Shown: piece after piece, positions 1 through 13,298 of the stretch
Layout of the letters: the number at the start of each line of letters is the position of its first letter
Position numbering within the stretch: the stretch's first letter is position 1
NCBI RefSeq assembly: GCF_000006565.2
Contig: NC_031480.1
Coordinates: 6,822,797 to 6,886,796, forward strand
DNA from: Toxoplasma gondii ME49
Taxonomy: Eukaryota > Apicomplexa > Conoidasida > Eucoccidiorida > Sarcocystidae
Direction of reading: 5' to 3'
Length of the DNA: 64,000 nt
Program-made: the position numbers and the translations under genes
The notes under the pieces: model-generated
What the model saw: only the letters and a program-made list of their open reading frames with translations
What the model was told of the DNA's origin: nothing
The model's database searches: none

Positions 1-148
1 AGTTTAGGACAAGTAGATACACTCATACATCTTCAAGAATATATTTATATAGGTATATATATGCAACTGTGTTTGGAGTTGCCTCTGGAAATGGGGACCC
101 AACTGCATGAAATTGTCACCAGAACGTTGTATGCTCATTGGTGCCGCT

Positions 149-3100
149 TTAATGGTTCTTTAGTAGCAGGGGTCCTGCAATTTGCATTAGGCTTTCCATT
201 CCCTTTAGAGCAATGATAGCTGGTTTGTATTTCGTAATCTGCGCCAGGGCAGCTAGAGTCACAGCTGCATTACGTTGTGGTCCGCTCACGTCTTTCCTCA
301 GTGCTTCTATGCAACAGAAAATCCCTGCACTTAAGTCCATGTCTTCTAGAACCCTGTCAGACCCTTCTTTGTCGTCGTCCTCCCTTTCTGTTCTTTCTTT
401 TGCATCGTATGTGTTCCCTCCCGTTGTGGTTGTCTTCTCAGCTGTCTCGACTCTTCCGGTGATGTTTACCGTCTCTCTTCTTCTAGGTTTGTCTCCCTCT
501 CGTTGAACATTTCGAGAAATTGCTGCGAGTTGCGCTTTAGCGGCAAGGCCCAGAAAAAGAAGAAGATTCCCTCGAACCAAAGCTGTTGGTGTTTTCATCT
601 CCTCAGCATCCTTTGCATATCCTTTAGGTGTTGCGGCCTTCAGTATCTCACAAACCCACTGCACCAGGTTTGTCAGTCCGAAAGTGTTGTGTGCCATGTG
701 TGCTTTTCTTGCCTCCTCTCTCCTATATGCCTGCAACATGTCTGTTGTCTTCCCATCTGTGATTCTCTCTGTTTCTTTGTCTCCTTGCTGCTCTCCCATC
801 GCAGCTCTCTGTCCACTACGATCTTTTTCTTCACCGCAGAGACGCTGCGCCTTCTCTTCTCCACCTCTACCCTCTTCTTTCTCTTCCTCGCTCTTCTCCT
901 CTGTACAGTCTGTTCCACTTCTCTCTCCTCTTTCTTCCCTGTTTTCGAACCCACTTTCTGCCCTCCGGCAAGCAGCCTCAGCGCGTGCCACCATAGCGAG
1001 GAAAGGCGTCCTTTGTGTCAGCACGCACAAGAGCTGAACTGCAGTACTTGTCTTCTGGTCAATGGTGCATGCGTCCTGTTTAGCCTCGAATTCCCTCTTT
1101 CTTTTCACCGCGTTCTTCTGCCAACGCCCAAGCAGGTCGCCGAGAGAAGGAAGCAAGCTGCGTGTCACTTCCTCAACAGATAAACAAGGAGAAACACGAG
1201 ATGGAGAAAGGGAAGAACGCAAAGAGCTGTCAGGAGCGTTGCTCGAACAAGAGCGGGGAGAAAGAGGGGGAGAACAAATCCCGTGTACGCGGTTTGGCGT
1301 GTGTATTTGATTTGCCTCGGTTGTGGCAAGGGCGACAACCATGCGACACATGAGGGTGAGGCTTCGGATGGTCACGAGTTCAGCTTCCTGATCCCCTCTC
1401 CGTCTTCGTTGTGCTTCCTTCCGTTCCCCAGGGAGACAGGCAAGAAGGAAACTGACAAGACGCTCGTCGCGGAGGAACTCACTCTGACGCCTTGCGATTT
1501 CTGTTTCATGTCGCGCCTCCACACCGGCACTGGACGACGTCAAGTTCACCAGTAGCCCAAGAAACTCTGCAGTAGGGAGTTTCCCCACAGAGAACAGAAG
1601 CGACGAGCAAGAGAGCGAAGCAACAGAAGAAAGAGAATCTGGGCACGAGCTGGGGGAAAGCGAGTTTGCATGCAGCAACGGGACAAGTTGCAGAAGGGTC
1701 TCGTGAAGATTTCTGAGAATCAGGATCCGCAGAGTGGAGCACCGGGAGAGATTTGTCAAAATGGAGATACACTGTTGCACATCGACCGCAGCTGAATCTT
1801 CTCGCTCTGTCTCAGCTGCTTGAGAGATAATACCTCGAAGGTGTCCCAGCGGTGTTTCTCCATTTGCTTCGTGTAGGAGTTCGAGGAAGAACTCCAAGAC
1901 CGCCTCACTTTCCTCTCTCTCCTGTTCTGTCACTTTCGCCTTTCCGGCTCCCTGTTTTGTGGTAGAGAGAATCCGCTCTACTTTGCGGCGCGCGTGAGTG
2001 AGGCAGGTCTCTCCGTTATTGGCGCGTCCTTCAAACGCTGTCAGATCTTTCAGAAGCAAAGCGAATTCCTGAGAAAGCCGTTTTCCTCTTTCTCGTCCCG
2101 TCTCTTCTGTTTCGCCGCTGCTGCATGCGCCTGATAGACGCTCGTTCAGTTTTGCCAAAACGGCACAGCGTCGCTTCAAGGCGGCAACTCGGGATACAAC
2201 AATCTGCCACATCATCTGGAAAGTCTCCCACGTCTCGTCCTGATACGTGTCTTTTCTCTCTTTCTCTTGTTGCTTCTTCTCCCCTGCTTTCTTGACGCTC
2301 GTGCTCCTGGCTGTCTTCGACGCGTTCTCGCCGCAGGAAACGCTGGATGCCCGCCCAGAGAGGGCATCTCGGACAGAGCGCTCGAGCAGCAAATTGCAGA
2401 AAAGACTCCCAGCCTCTTTGCGAGCCTGGCGCGCATGCTGCAGGGCAGGCCTCGATACTTTGTGACTGTCATTTTCTGAGGGGAGCAATGGAGGCGAGAA
2501 AGAAGACCCCCAGGGACTCGTCTTTTCACAGCTTTCCTCATGCATCAGAGACAGCAGAGTGAGCAAAAACGAGTCGAGTTCTCGGCGCCTCTGTAAGTGC
2601 TCAACAAGTTTCCTTCGAGACGACGACTGAAGGGAGAATAAGTGAAGGAGTCCGAGCAGAAGGGATTTCATCTCTCTCAGCTTCGTCTCCTTTTCCGAAC
2701 GTGTCTCTTCTGTGTCTCTGCCCGTTGTGGGTGTTCCTGGCGCCTTCGAGTTCGCATCCCGTGCGGATTTGGGCAATTCGTCGCTGGCTGCAAAAGCTCT
2801 GATGGACGGCGAAAACGCCTCTCCTGCCATGATGTCAGGGAAGAGGGAGAGCAATGCAGCAGCGGAGGCATCGCAGGTCTCCGACAGAGACAGAACGGCA
2901 GCTTCTTCCCTCAAAGCAGACAAATCAGAGGTCCCTGCAAACGCCTCACAATGGTCCTCAGAAGCCGTCTGTGAACCACATGCGTCTTCCGATGCGGCAA
3001 AGCTGCAGACGCAGTACAGACAGCGGAACGCGTTAGAACACCTGGTAAGTGTGTCGATCGTTTGCGAAATGAATTCGTTCTCCGGCCTGGTACGAGAGAT

Positions 3101-6100
3101 CTTGTCGCCGCCGCAATTCCTCAGGCCTTCTTCTTGTTCTCTCTTCAGTCGTCGCATCTGCTTCGCCGCCACGCAGATATCCTCGATTGCCAAATCCTTA
3201 GGCGTCTTCTGCTTCAGCAGTCCGTCCTGCGTCTCTTTCTGCCCTTTCTTTGCGTTTTTCACTTCCACATGTGCCTGCCTCTCTCCCTCGCTGTTCCTAC
3301 TCACGGGTCGCTCTCCTGCACCTGTGTCTACTCCTTCCTTTCCGACGGTGTTATCTCCTTTCCGCCCTGCTCTGTTGTCTCCTCCCTCCTCTCTGTTGTC
3401 TCCTTGTCCTTCCTCGTTGATTTTAGAAGTGGAGCTCTGCACGTGTTCCACGGGTTCTTTGCATGCAGGAGGAGAAAGAGAGAGCGGATAGCACCAGAAC
3501 CACATTCGAGCAGCAGGGCATTTTTGCAGAACGCTCAAGGCCTCCTGGACGAGAGGGTCGGAGATAGATGAAAAAGTGTGGTTTGTCCTCAGCACCTGGC
3601 CCACGCTCTCGTTCAGGCGACACAGAGACGACCGAGTTTCTTCGACAGAAGCTGACGGGGCGTCCTTCGGAAGTGAGGACGAGCTTGAACCTGGGGAAAG
3701 ACGGAGAGCAAAAGACGAAGAAGACGACGAAGACGACGGGATATGACGAGCGTCAGTGAGGGAGAAGAAACCTCTGTTTTCTTTTCCGCGTTTCAGAGGA
3801 GACCCAGAGCATGCAGTTTCGTTCTGTGGGACGGGACGGAGAGAGGAGGTGACAAGGACCTTTGCAGAAGGCGCAGGGGTCGAGACGCAATCTGGGTTCG
3901 CAGTCACAGGTGGCTCAACGACCTCGTATCCAGTAGTGTTCAAATTGTCGTCCACGGGCACTTGAAGTGTTGCGTCGTCTACCGTGTTTGCTGTATGTCC
4001 TGAGCCACTGTTCTTGCTTTCCGCGGCAATGCATTGCTCTTGAAAGTCTCCTTCTGCGTCGCGCGTTCCGTCTCGCTCCGCGTACGCACATGGTGGTCCA
4101 TCCGCTTGTTCGTTTTTGAGTTTCTCCTCGTCGTCGTCACCTGTTCTGTGCAAGAAGGTCTGCTGAGGTCCCTCGCTGGCAGCTGGCATGCTGCCCACTT
4201 TTGAAGATGGCTCTTGTTTGTCATAGTGATCTGTGTAGCCTGGCGGCGACGAGGAGCGAGAAGAACCAGAAGTAGAAGAAGAGCGAGTAGGTGTGCAAGA
4301 AGGGGAAGCAGGATGCTCTGACGGGTCGACAGTTGGATGTACTGCCTCGGCACGTTTATGATCTTTTTCGTCGAGAATGGTATAGAGGTCGTTGCACTGC
4401 CTGACGTGCAGCTCTGTCTCCCTAAGAAGGTTTCGAGCTTCCCGGTCACCGGGGCACAGCGACACTGCCCGCCTCATGTCTGAGAGTGCCTCCTCCCAAC
4501 GATACATGGCGCGGCATGCCAGGGCGCGTCTGCAGAGAGCCTTGAAGCAAATGGGTGCTGACTTTTCATATCTGGCAAAGGGGAAGACGCACGAGAAGAA
4601 GAAACAGAACAGAACGCAACAGAGCCAAAGTATCCTGGAACGGTGTTCCGTTCTGTACAGATGACGGCAAAAGGTATAGCTTAGAGACTTAGACGAGCAC
4701 CCATCCAAGCCCCCCCACCTCACCGCCTTCACGGGCTACAAGGCTGGCATGACCCACGACGTCCGCGAGCTCGACAAACCCGGCTCGAGTGAGTTTGCCG
4801 GAAACCTTTCCGGTTTCCACGACTGTGACTGATATTCACATCTAAAAGGTCTTTGCTCACCTCATGTAAGTTCTGTTGTGTTAGCATGACTTCGAGAACA
4901 CTCCGTGTATCTATGAGTCTCTCCCGAGCACATCGTGTTTTTACCGGTGACTAGCCGTTCTGCCGTCAGCGTGAGAAGAGAGGGTAACAGGATACAGCGT
5001 AGAAACTAACGCAGAGAGGAAGGAGAAAGAGGAGAACAAGAGAAAATGCAGCCCTGTGAGGAGACGAACAAGCAGATGGAAATCAGGAAGTGGATAAGAA
5101 GTACGTGTGGAGACAGAGAGAAAAGAAAGTCATTGAATCTTGTGGTGAAGGCAAGAGAAGAAGAGAGAACGAAAGACACGGAGAACGGCGAGTCTACAGA
5201 AGAAAGGCGCAGTCACTTTTAGAGGCAACACAGATACTGAGATAGGAACACCGGACGGAGGTCGCCTCGTGCCTTGGGCGAGAAAGAAGAAGTACCATAA
5301 AACTGTACGAGATGTGAAACCCGACGGAGAAGCAGTGTCCCTTCCTGTGCGCATTTCGGCTTCTCTTTGGTACAGCCGACAGCGGCAGAAACGCGTTTTT
5401 TAAAGTCAAGTGTGAAGCAGCTCCTCCAGAAGCCTATATTCGGAATTTCACCTAGTTACTTTTCTTTACCTTCTATGTTAAAGGCATGTTCGGAGATCAG
5501 CCACTGGTTCACCGTCAGCTACCAGCAGGACTCCAGATATTGTGCCTGGCATACTTCCGTCATTTAGGGCAGCGAAGGGACTGCCACGTTGCTGTTTTTT
5601 CTCTCGTTTCTCGCGTACCCGTCTTCGAAAATTTTGCAATATTCGAGAAGTGTGGTGACCGCTTGGCAAACTTCTTCATATTTTCTGAGTTTTAGAAGAA
5701 CCAGGGCCTTGTTCGTCCACAATTCCTTCAAATCACGTCTGTGCTCCAGGCCTTCTTCGTAGGCGTCAAGAGCACCGAGGAGGTCGCCTTTCTTTAGCAG
5801 AAGATTTCCTCGTTCTTTGCACCGGAGAGCTGCGCTCCTGCGGTCTTGCCGTTGCTTCTGGTTCGCGTGTAGGTCTTTTTCCAGCGCTTGGAAAGCGGGG
5901 TCGTCCGAAGGGGTGATTGCAGATGCATTTCCCTTCTCGTCTTCATCTGTCGAAGGCTCCCACATTTCCCATGTTTGGTAGTGGATCACTTTCGTCTTCC
6001 GCACAAACTTCCTCGTGTTGAGCCACTGTTTCCATCGAGCTTTCCTCGTCAGATGTTTCGCTTTCTCCTCCTTGAAAAGTTCCACTTTCTCCTCCAGCTG

Positions 6101-7398
6101 CGCCAGGCGAGCTTCCCTGCTCAACACGGGCCGACCGCACCGAGTGCACTGAGTCATCGAAGGCAGCGTAAACTCCACGAGACACGCTCGACAAAAGAAA
6201 GTGTACGGCCGCTTCTTGTTTTCCCCCTTTCCTTCTCGCCCCATCAAAAGCGCCTCTCGTGCCCGAGCAGCTTCTTCCTGAAAACAGCAATAAGATTCGG
6301 TGCGAAATCGCGATTTTCCAACTGACAACGTGCGTCCTCATGACTTCGTGAGGTATTGCCGAGTGGAAGCCGTCCATTTAGGGAGGAAGTGCCGCTGGAC
6401 ACCTTTACGAATCGAGTAAGCAGTTGTTTCGCATAGACAAAACTGCAAGCGGAAGCGCGCCACTATTTTACGGAGACTCTTAGCTCTATGTTTCAGAGTC
6501 CTGCTTCTGAACGAGCCACTTGCAGAAGAGTCCCCTCTTCCGCGACACGGAAAGGCGCGATTTATTTGGAGTTTTCCGCTGCTAGTGGACAGACATGGAG
6601 CGCAACTCATCCTCGTGAGTTCGGCAGATGTGAAAGAGGCTGATATCTTCAGTGATACAGTCGTTTCTCATTGGCTCAGAAAGTACACCGAATACCAACC
6701 ACGTGTACGTGTGTTGTCGTGATACAGTGTCGGGTCGTCAGCTTCTCGTTGCGGCACAACGGTAGTTCCATCCAACAGAAGAGAAATGCATGCTGGAGGA
6801 AGTCCGGCCTGCCATAAGTTGGACCTCGGACTGTCCGCAGCATCGTGAGGGCGGTATCTGCTTTCAGTTCCAGCTTTTATAGGGTCAGAGAGGTTGGTTT
6901 TATATTTCTACCCAAATGTGCCCCATGACGAGCTAGAAAAAGAGCCCATCTGGTGGAACGGAGCGTTAGGAGCAACCCGGAGCAAACAGTGTGTGTGGGC
7001 GCCGCTATTCGGATCTCCTGGAGTTTGCCCAAGCGGCAAATCAGGCACGCAACAATTCTGCCTCCAATAGTCAAAATGGACATCAAGGAGTTTTTTCACT
7101 CACTGCTGGCGTTGGACCTCTGGCTTGGGTGCACGCTCACCTCCTTGTTGATTTGCTTCGCTCGCTCACGCCATTTCTCCCTTTCTTCTTGGCGCTCCAG
7201 TTCGGCGGCATCGATGGACCCGTCAATAAGGCCCTGAATTGTTTCATGGACTTCCTCGACTCTCTCAAGAAACGCCTCTGCCTCTTTTGCTTTGTATGTA
7301 AGTTCAAGAGCCTCTAGGCGCCGAATGGCTTCCTCGTCGGCTTTGCCTGGCAGCGCAGCATTCTCGAATGGCGCCAGCAAATCGTTGTGCAGGGCCAT
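149..7398 (-). CDS. TTC12-like TPR and armadillo-repeat protein
   Basis: Three exons fit: 7398-7141, 6277-5619 and 4571-149, with introns in phase 0 and phase 2, giving 1779 residues. The first ATG has a good context (gcggagATGGCC). Residues about 237-345 form three TPR units, and the last runs smoothly across the second splice (FEDG joined to YEKSAP). The C-terminus (about 1735-1779) reads as an armadillo repeat ([12 protein letters not shown]). This order, a short acidic helix, then TPRs, then ARM repeats, is that of TTC12, a cytoplasmic factor for axonemal dynein arm assembly. Human TTC12 is about 700 residues; the excess here is Ser/Glu/Lys-rich filler, mostly in exon 3. Unlike the human protein it carries a Cys cluster at residues 115-133 (C-x2-C-x11-C-x2-C). 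In a coccidian the expected role is flagellum assembly in male gametes (inference). Small introns inside the very long exon 3 cannot be excluded. Confidence 0.72.
4886..4949 (+). pseudogene. cob: Nuclear mitochondrial fragment, 5' end of cob
   Basis: This stretch in intron 2 of the TTC12-like gene matches the first 65 bases of the T. gondii mitochondrial cytochrome b gene as I remember it, starting at its ATG. My hand alignment has about nine mismatches and one gap. It is on the opposite strand to the host gene. Coccidian nuclear genomes are known to hold many such insertions. It is not functional: too short, diverged and frameshifted. Confidence 0.75.
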
Positions 7399-9233
7399 CT
7401 CCGCTCGTTGTGTTTTGACGTGGAGAATGCGGATTTATGGCTTCCCACTTAACACACTAAATGACTCAAATAGTCCAACAAATTGTTCTTTGTCAACGCA
7501 AAGTGTTTTCAAACGCTATTGCGGGTGGTACCGGAACGACGTCCTAATCGCCAGAGTGTCACGGTGCTAGATGCGGTGCTTGACGATTACGCACGTGCAC
7601 CAAAGCAAGAAACTTGTGACCTTTGAAACGGGCTGGAAACCCCAGAACTGCTTGGACACGCCTCCCTATCGATGCCGTGGATGCTCAGTGAATGTCCAAG
7701 CACACAAACTACTCACGCTGAATATCAATCACGAATGCGATTTTTAGGTTTCCATGAAATGTATTTGGGAGGAGAACCCGAATCATGATACTGGTGACAC
7801 CGTAAATTCTGAGATCAGCTCAACCACACAAATTCTTTCTTGCGCATTTCGAACACCGGACCGTCTAGGTACTCACAGTTTTACCCCTGTGTGCAGGAGC
7901 CAGTTTGCGGTCTTTTGGTAACGCTGTATCACAAAGATGAACGCGAATAAACTCGAACCCTACGGTTTAAGCACGGCTCCCAAAGAGTGTATTCTTTCCG
8001 AAACACATGCATGAATGAATGTTTGATGCTATCGCGTAAGGTAATGGACAGAAACACGATTCCTCGTATTGAATGGGACTAGCGGTTGCTGCGTTATCCA
8101 ACCACTACTTCAGTTTGTATGGCGCTGTGCATGTCTGGCGCCCATACATGAAGAGAAAACTAATGGCAAAGGTTGCATGAGCTGCCTAAGTGTCTCAAGC
8201 AGTTCAAAGAGGAAAAGAGATTTATCTTCCCTTATCGAACTACGCAACTGGACCAGGGCACAAAAAAAGTCGCCCCGGCCCCCTCGCTATCTGGGGAACC
8301 CGCAGATGTCGACACTAGGTCTCAGGGTATGCCTGCGTTTGATCCACTCATTCTTCAGTTGTAGGTTGACATTTTTTCTGATACACACAGCACGTAAAGC
8401 CGTAGCATTCTTGGTTGGTGCATAGGTTCTGTATTTGCGTGGTGCAGGTGCAGACCGACGTTCACTAGCCGGGTTGTGTGTGGTTTCTACTTGCCGGCAT
8501 GCAGTTCAGGAAGATCCTGTGAAAAGTAGTGTCCGATCAGGTAATAACATGGTCGCTGTACAGGCGTCCGCAAAGCTGAATAGTCAAATCTTTGAATTCC
8601 TGGAGTCGTCCCAAAAATGGGAAAGCGTCAGATGGGAATCTTCGATGAAGCGATGTGACGCTGACTCAAAACAGGGCCACGGTTGCCGTACCACGCACAC
8701 AGCGTTCAGACACATCAGTGTGCGGCGAAGTTTTGCGCCTATCACAAAACTTGTTTCGGCAGACATCATTCGTAGCGTGGTGCAGACAGTTAAGCAGTTA
8801 TGTTGCCTAGGCGATAGCCCACTTTCTTCTTATCAAAAGAACTTTTAGTGCACTTGTATTCAAGAATCACAGAGCGCACGTTGCTAAGCGTGCGACACTG
8901 TCTTGTCAAAACCCGAGGGTGAAACATAAGGCCTCTGGCTTGTAGAATCCAAACAATTCTCTGTGTTCTCTTCCTAACGTCGCTCTCATGCTGGTATGAT
9001 GCAGGGCAGTCAGGAATGAGCGAAAGTGACGATAATCGATGGACAAGGACGATCGGCATAAACCGAATATCATGGACGGCGGAGTGATTGGATGTCGGCG
9101 GCTGTTGAGTATGAAGTTTGTCCGAACGAAGACAGACAACTTCGTTTTAAGCGCTTCTCCGTTTTGCTGTCGTGCGGAACAGCAACGGCGTTCAATTCGT
9201 ATCGGGGGTGGTGCGCATCACAGCCGTTCATGT
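7399..9233. other. Intergenic region, no supported gene
   Basis: This should contain the promoter and 5' leader of the leftward TTC12-like gene. Reading frames on both strands are short. The longest, on the plus strand ending at 8848, has its first ATG at about 8549 and resembles nothing I know. No repeat or RNA gene is visible. Confidence 0.5.
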
Positions 9234-9305
9234 GCCATCTTAGCTTAGTGGTAGAGCATCGGTCTTGTAAACCGAAGGTCGTGGGTTCGATTCCCATAGG
9301 TGGCT
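9234..9305 (+). tRNA. tRNA-Thr (UGU)
   Basis: A complete 72-base cloverleaf. The acceptor arm GCCATCT pairs with AGGTGGC with one G-U, followed by discriminator T. The D arm is GCTTAGTGGTAGAGC. The anticodon stem TCGGT/ACCGA closes a seven-base loop with anticodon TGT at 9266-9268. The T arm GTGGG/CCCAT carries the TTCGATT loop. The B-box (GGTTCGATTCC) and A-box (TAGCTTAGTGG) are intact and there is no intron. The first T run downstream that could end Pol III transcription is at 9353-9356. It stands alone in an intergenic region. Confidence 0.95.
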
Positions 9306-10489
9306 TCTTGTAGAACAGCGTTCTTCAGATGTCTTCTGCGACTGTCTGTCAATTTTCATACATTAGTTAGGCATCAACACGTACGGACCCACAGACTGTT
9401 ACGTATATCTTTGAAACCGGGGTCAACAGCAAAACGTGAAGGTGTGCCCTGTTGCAGAACAGCACTTCCTGATTGTCACCCGACGGGACATTGTCACAGA
9501 ATTGTGCTTCTCATTGGCTGAGACGCCCTGGATGCATCGTTGCTTTTACGCGACTCTCACATCATTCCACTGCCCCTTCCTGTTAGCACGCAAGTGCTGG
9601 TTTGCACTTCGCACAAGCAATTCTTCCCCGTTTCCTGTTCTAGACTTGTCAATGAGCCGTCGAAAATCAGCTGATTTGAGCCACGTGATAACAAAGGAGG
9701 TAAAGAACTCAGATGCTTTTCGTCAGATTAAGTTTGACCAGTAACGCCTGGTAGATCACAGTATCGAATGAAAGCTGAGATGTTATTCAGTCTATGAAAG
9801 CTGCAAGAGCGATTCGATTCTTCACCGTCGCAGATGTGCCTTCATCGTGTCGATATCTTTTGTTGTTCTTCTGCTGGGCAACCTAGTAGTTAGACATGTT
9901 TTGGTGTTTTTTCCCAGAGGGCCTCTTGCAGTCAAAATAGTCACAACAGTGACAAAGGCAATATGAGCATGCAACGATCCCGCACAACGTCATACACAGC
10001 TACAGACCTTGGAAACTGAAGAAACTGACAGAGAAGATTTTGCGCGGCAGGAAAAGGCACATCTAGCACCTTTGTGGCACAGTCATTTTTACAGAAGGCC
10101 ATCAGTAATTGGCTAGGTAAGCACAGTCCGTCTTTGCCATCGAGACACCACGTTGAAACTATTGTGGCTATCCGGATGCCGGAGCACGACTACCCAGCGC
10201 TACAAACGCTGGTGCTGGCTGAACGACTGTAGCGTCTTGGCCGTGTAGCTATCCTGATTTTTTTCTCTTTTTCGTCTCCAGTGTTATTGCTATGTCGTAT
10301 CGCAGTGATTCCAGCATGTTTTACCAGTTCGTGACTGACATATCCTGCTTTTGTCGGGAATCTTCAAAGAAAACACACCGGTCTTCGGACACTTGTTTCC
10401 CGATCGCTCCATAAAAGACAGTTCGTTTCTGCTAGCAACAGAGGTCCGCAAGGTTTGTTGTCAACGTAGGACATGACGATTTTCTGCGT
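9306..10489. other. Intergenic region upstream of F-box-like gene
   Basis: No reading frame here is convincing. It should hold the promoter and leader of the rightward gene that follows. No recognisable repeat is present. Confidence 0.5.
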
Positions 10490-13298
10490 ATGTCAAAAAT
10501 GCCTAAACCTCCTAGTGTATCAAACTCTGTCTTCCAAGAAGGTGGATCTGCGTTCGGCTCTTTGGGTCCCGAATGGTGGGGTTATATACTCGCTGTCTAT
10601 CTCCCTCCTTCGTCACTCTTCACAATCAAGCAGGTCTCGAAGGCATGGAATTCCCTTACAATCAGTCCCCACTACACGTTTCACGCACCGCTCCGGATAA
10701 CTCAGACGATTCTGAATCAGCTAGCTTGCAAGGCATCAGCGCTACCCTCGAGGCATAAGGCACGCATGGCTCGATACCTCTCGCTGCACTGCGGTGATAG
10801 CATAACAATTGGCGTGGCTCGTGACTCAGAAGCTATCCACGATGTCACGCAAAGAATATTGAAGGCAACGGGACCGGTAAGGCGCATGGCTATATCGATC
10901 GACACATCCTATATCCCTATTGCAAACTCGCTTCACAGGCTCTTTCTTCGGAGCGTTGATACTCTACTGGATTTGAAGCTGCGAGGAGTTCGCGTCTCCC
11001 AACAACTCAACAGTATCTGTACTGAAAAGCAGCGGAGCGCATCTTTGACATCGGATCAAATCGAACTTCGTCGACTGCAAATACTTGAAGTTGACGACGT
11101 TTCACTCCTGAAACATCTTCGCGCACCCAAGCTGCTTACTCTGTTCGTGGACTACGCCTCTGCCTCTGAGAGCAGTGACTTCGGGAGGCCAGAGTCCGAA
11201 GATGATGCTCAGCTTCTATCACCTGTGCTACTGAGAGTAGCCAGGGAAATACTACTTGCGTTTCTGTCACGTTCTGGAATGCATCTTGAAAGACTAATGC
11301 AAGCTGATATCTTGCCGATTCTGTTTCGCTCAACGCCTCAGATCAACTCTACAGTCACAGTGGCAGAAGGAAAGTATGGAACAACAATGACTGCATTCGT
11401 ATGTCTGCCCAGTCTTACTTCGCTGGCAGTTTCTGATATCCATCTTCTTCTGTACATTCAAACCTCGAATCTGCAGTCACTTACCGCCTCGATTCCGAAT
11501 ATCTCGGCCCTGTACTTCTTCAGCCGTTACCATTCATCCCAGCTCCGGCACTTGCAAATCACTCAACCAAATAAGACTGCCTTAAACAGTTCTCCCCCCA
11601 GTGCAATTGTGGCTGACGGTGATTCTCGTGACCTGCATATTCCCCAGCTTAGTGTTGCATTGCCGCCTGGTGAAAGAGGGCTTTTGCGTCACAGTTCTTC
11701 CCCTGTGTCTACCAGTGCCTGCGATCCGAGGACATGCGAGCGTGTCCCAAATGAACAACGCACCCGCCTCCGATGTAGTCCCAAGGCTTCGGCAGCGGGG
11801 GCAGAAGTGGGCCGGCGCAGGACTCGAAATAGTCGAGCGTTCAGTCTGCCTTGCCAGACTGGTCAAGCGTCGCTTTTGCCGGAGTTCGGGTGCCACAAAA
11901 GCCGCATTTGGAATTCAGGGACCTCATCAGCCGCCGAGACAACGGAACGATGCTTGGATCAAACGGGCACGAGCGGTGGCATTCTGCCCGACGACTTTGG
12001 CAACCGCAGAGCGGCGACGCTGAATATATTTCTCCCCTTGTTGTTGGAGCTGACGGTACCTGGTAGCCTCCTGGTGTATCTCTTCTGTCCAAGCCTGCAG
12101 CGCATCCACGCTACTGGTCTTTCACACCGAAAGCAAGTTCTGTCATTTCTACAAGAAGGCGCTCCCCAAGTCGAAGAACTAACTATCGACAACCTGGCAG
12201 AAACGACCAACGGACAACGCAACTTGCAACCGTCGGGTACGAAATTAAATGCAGACAATTTTGGTGAGACAAAACATGAACAGATAAAACAGAGAGCCAG
12301 CAACAGCACCACTCCGTACATTCGAAAGCCAATCCCGCGGTGGCATTTGCCTGGTCTCAAAGCTTACAAGGGCCCTGCGGGGTTAGTGGACCTCGATTTG
12401 GAATGTCAAAGGCTGGAGGGGCTCGAGGTACGCCTTTTCCACATGCTTTATGGAAAGCGATGATCTGTGACTGACTGTCTTCTGTCAAAACAACATCAAC
12501 GCTTCAGCAAACGGCACTATCAATACCACCTAGATATGGTGTCTGACGTATGTCTGGCACAGCCGGTAAAGTACTAGTGTGTGGCGATCACGCCATCGAA
12601 GAGACGATGTGGTTCCACCATCTCTGGCTTTTCGGACTTCTGTATGCACTTTGTTTTGCTTTCAGGCTACTGATGTAGATTCAACCGGGAGCCTCTCTCG
12701 ATTTTTATTCAGTGGTAATTGCCCAGCTCTGCGTCGATTATCTGTCACTGAGCTGCCGTACGTGCACTTCAGCTTCTCTCCTTATCCTTTCGCTTCAGCA
12801 TCTGATTCAGATCAGGAGGACTCTTCTACCGCAACATCGTGGCAGAGAGACATTATAGCAAAGGAATCCTACGAAGACATCTCTTATTCGCAGCACCTCT
12901 CTGGGGATCTCGATAGGCAGTTTCCTCAGCTCAATGCACTAACCCTGGAACGACTCAACGTGAAACGTGCTCTGGAATCTCTCAATGTGACCCAACAGGG
13001 TCTGGACTGCCAAACGGAAAAAAATCTGCTACATGTGCTTCTTCGGCAAGTCAGCATACTGTCAGCTGATGAAATCGAAGAAGGCCGAGGGTCACTCCTG
13101 CCCTTTCTGGATTCTCTGCCGAATCTCACGCGTGTTGCTCTACGGAGGCCGGTTGGAATGACAGAGAAGGCATTTCGTGGCTGCTTGCTGTCGGCGGGAT
13201 TCGAGCAGGCCCCGAGCCCCTCCATGGAGAGCAGGAATAACACCAAAGAGACCCTGAGATCGACATTTGAACGTGCACTGAGGGTGAACCACAGCTGA
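10490..13298 (+). CDS. F-box-like / leucine-rich repeat protein
   Basis: Two exons, 10490-12427 and 12666-13298, join in phase 0 (CTCGAG|gtacgc ... tttcag|GCTACT) to give 856 residues. Residues about 26-57 look like an F-box (PEWWGYIL, LPPSSL, KQVSKAWNSL), the motif that docks substrate receptors on Skp1 of SCF ubiquitin ligases. Most of the rest is a series of irregular Leu-rich segments (LQILEV, LPSLTSLAV, LRHLQI, VEELTI, LRRLSV, LNALTLERL, LPNLTRVAL), interrupted by a polar insert at about 370-500 and a second at about 690-720. F-box plus LRR is a common substrate-receptor layout, so a role in ubiquitin-dependent turnover is inferred. The substrate cannot be guessed. The start is the first ATG of the open frame; an upstream exon is possible. 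Confidence 0.6.
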
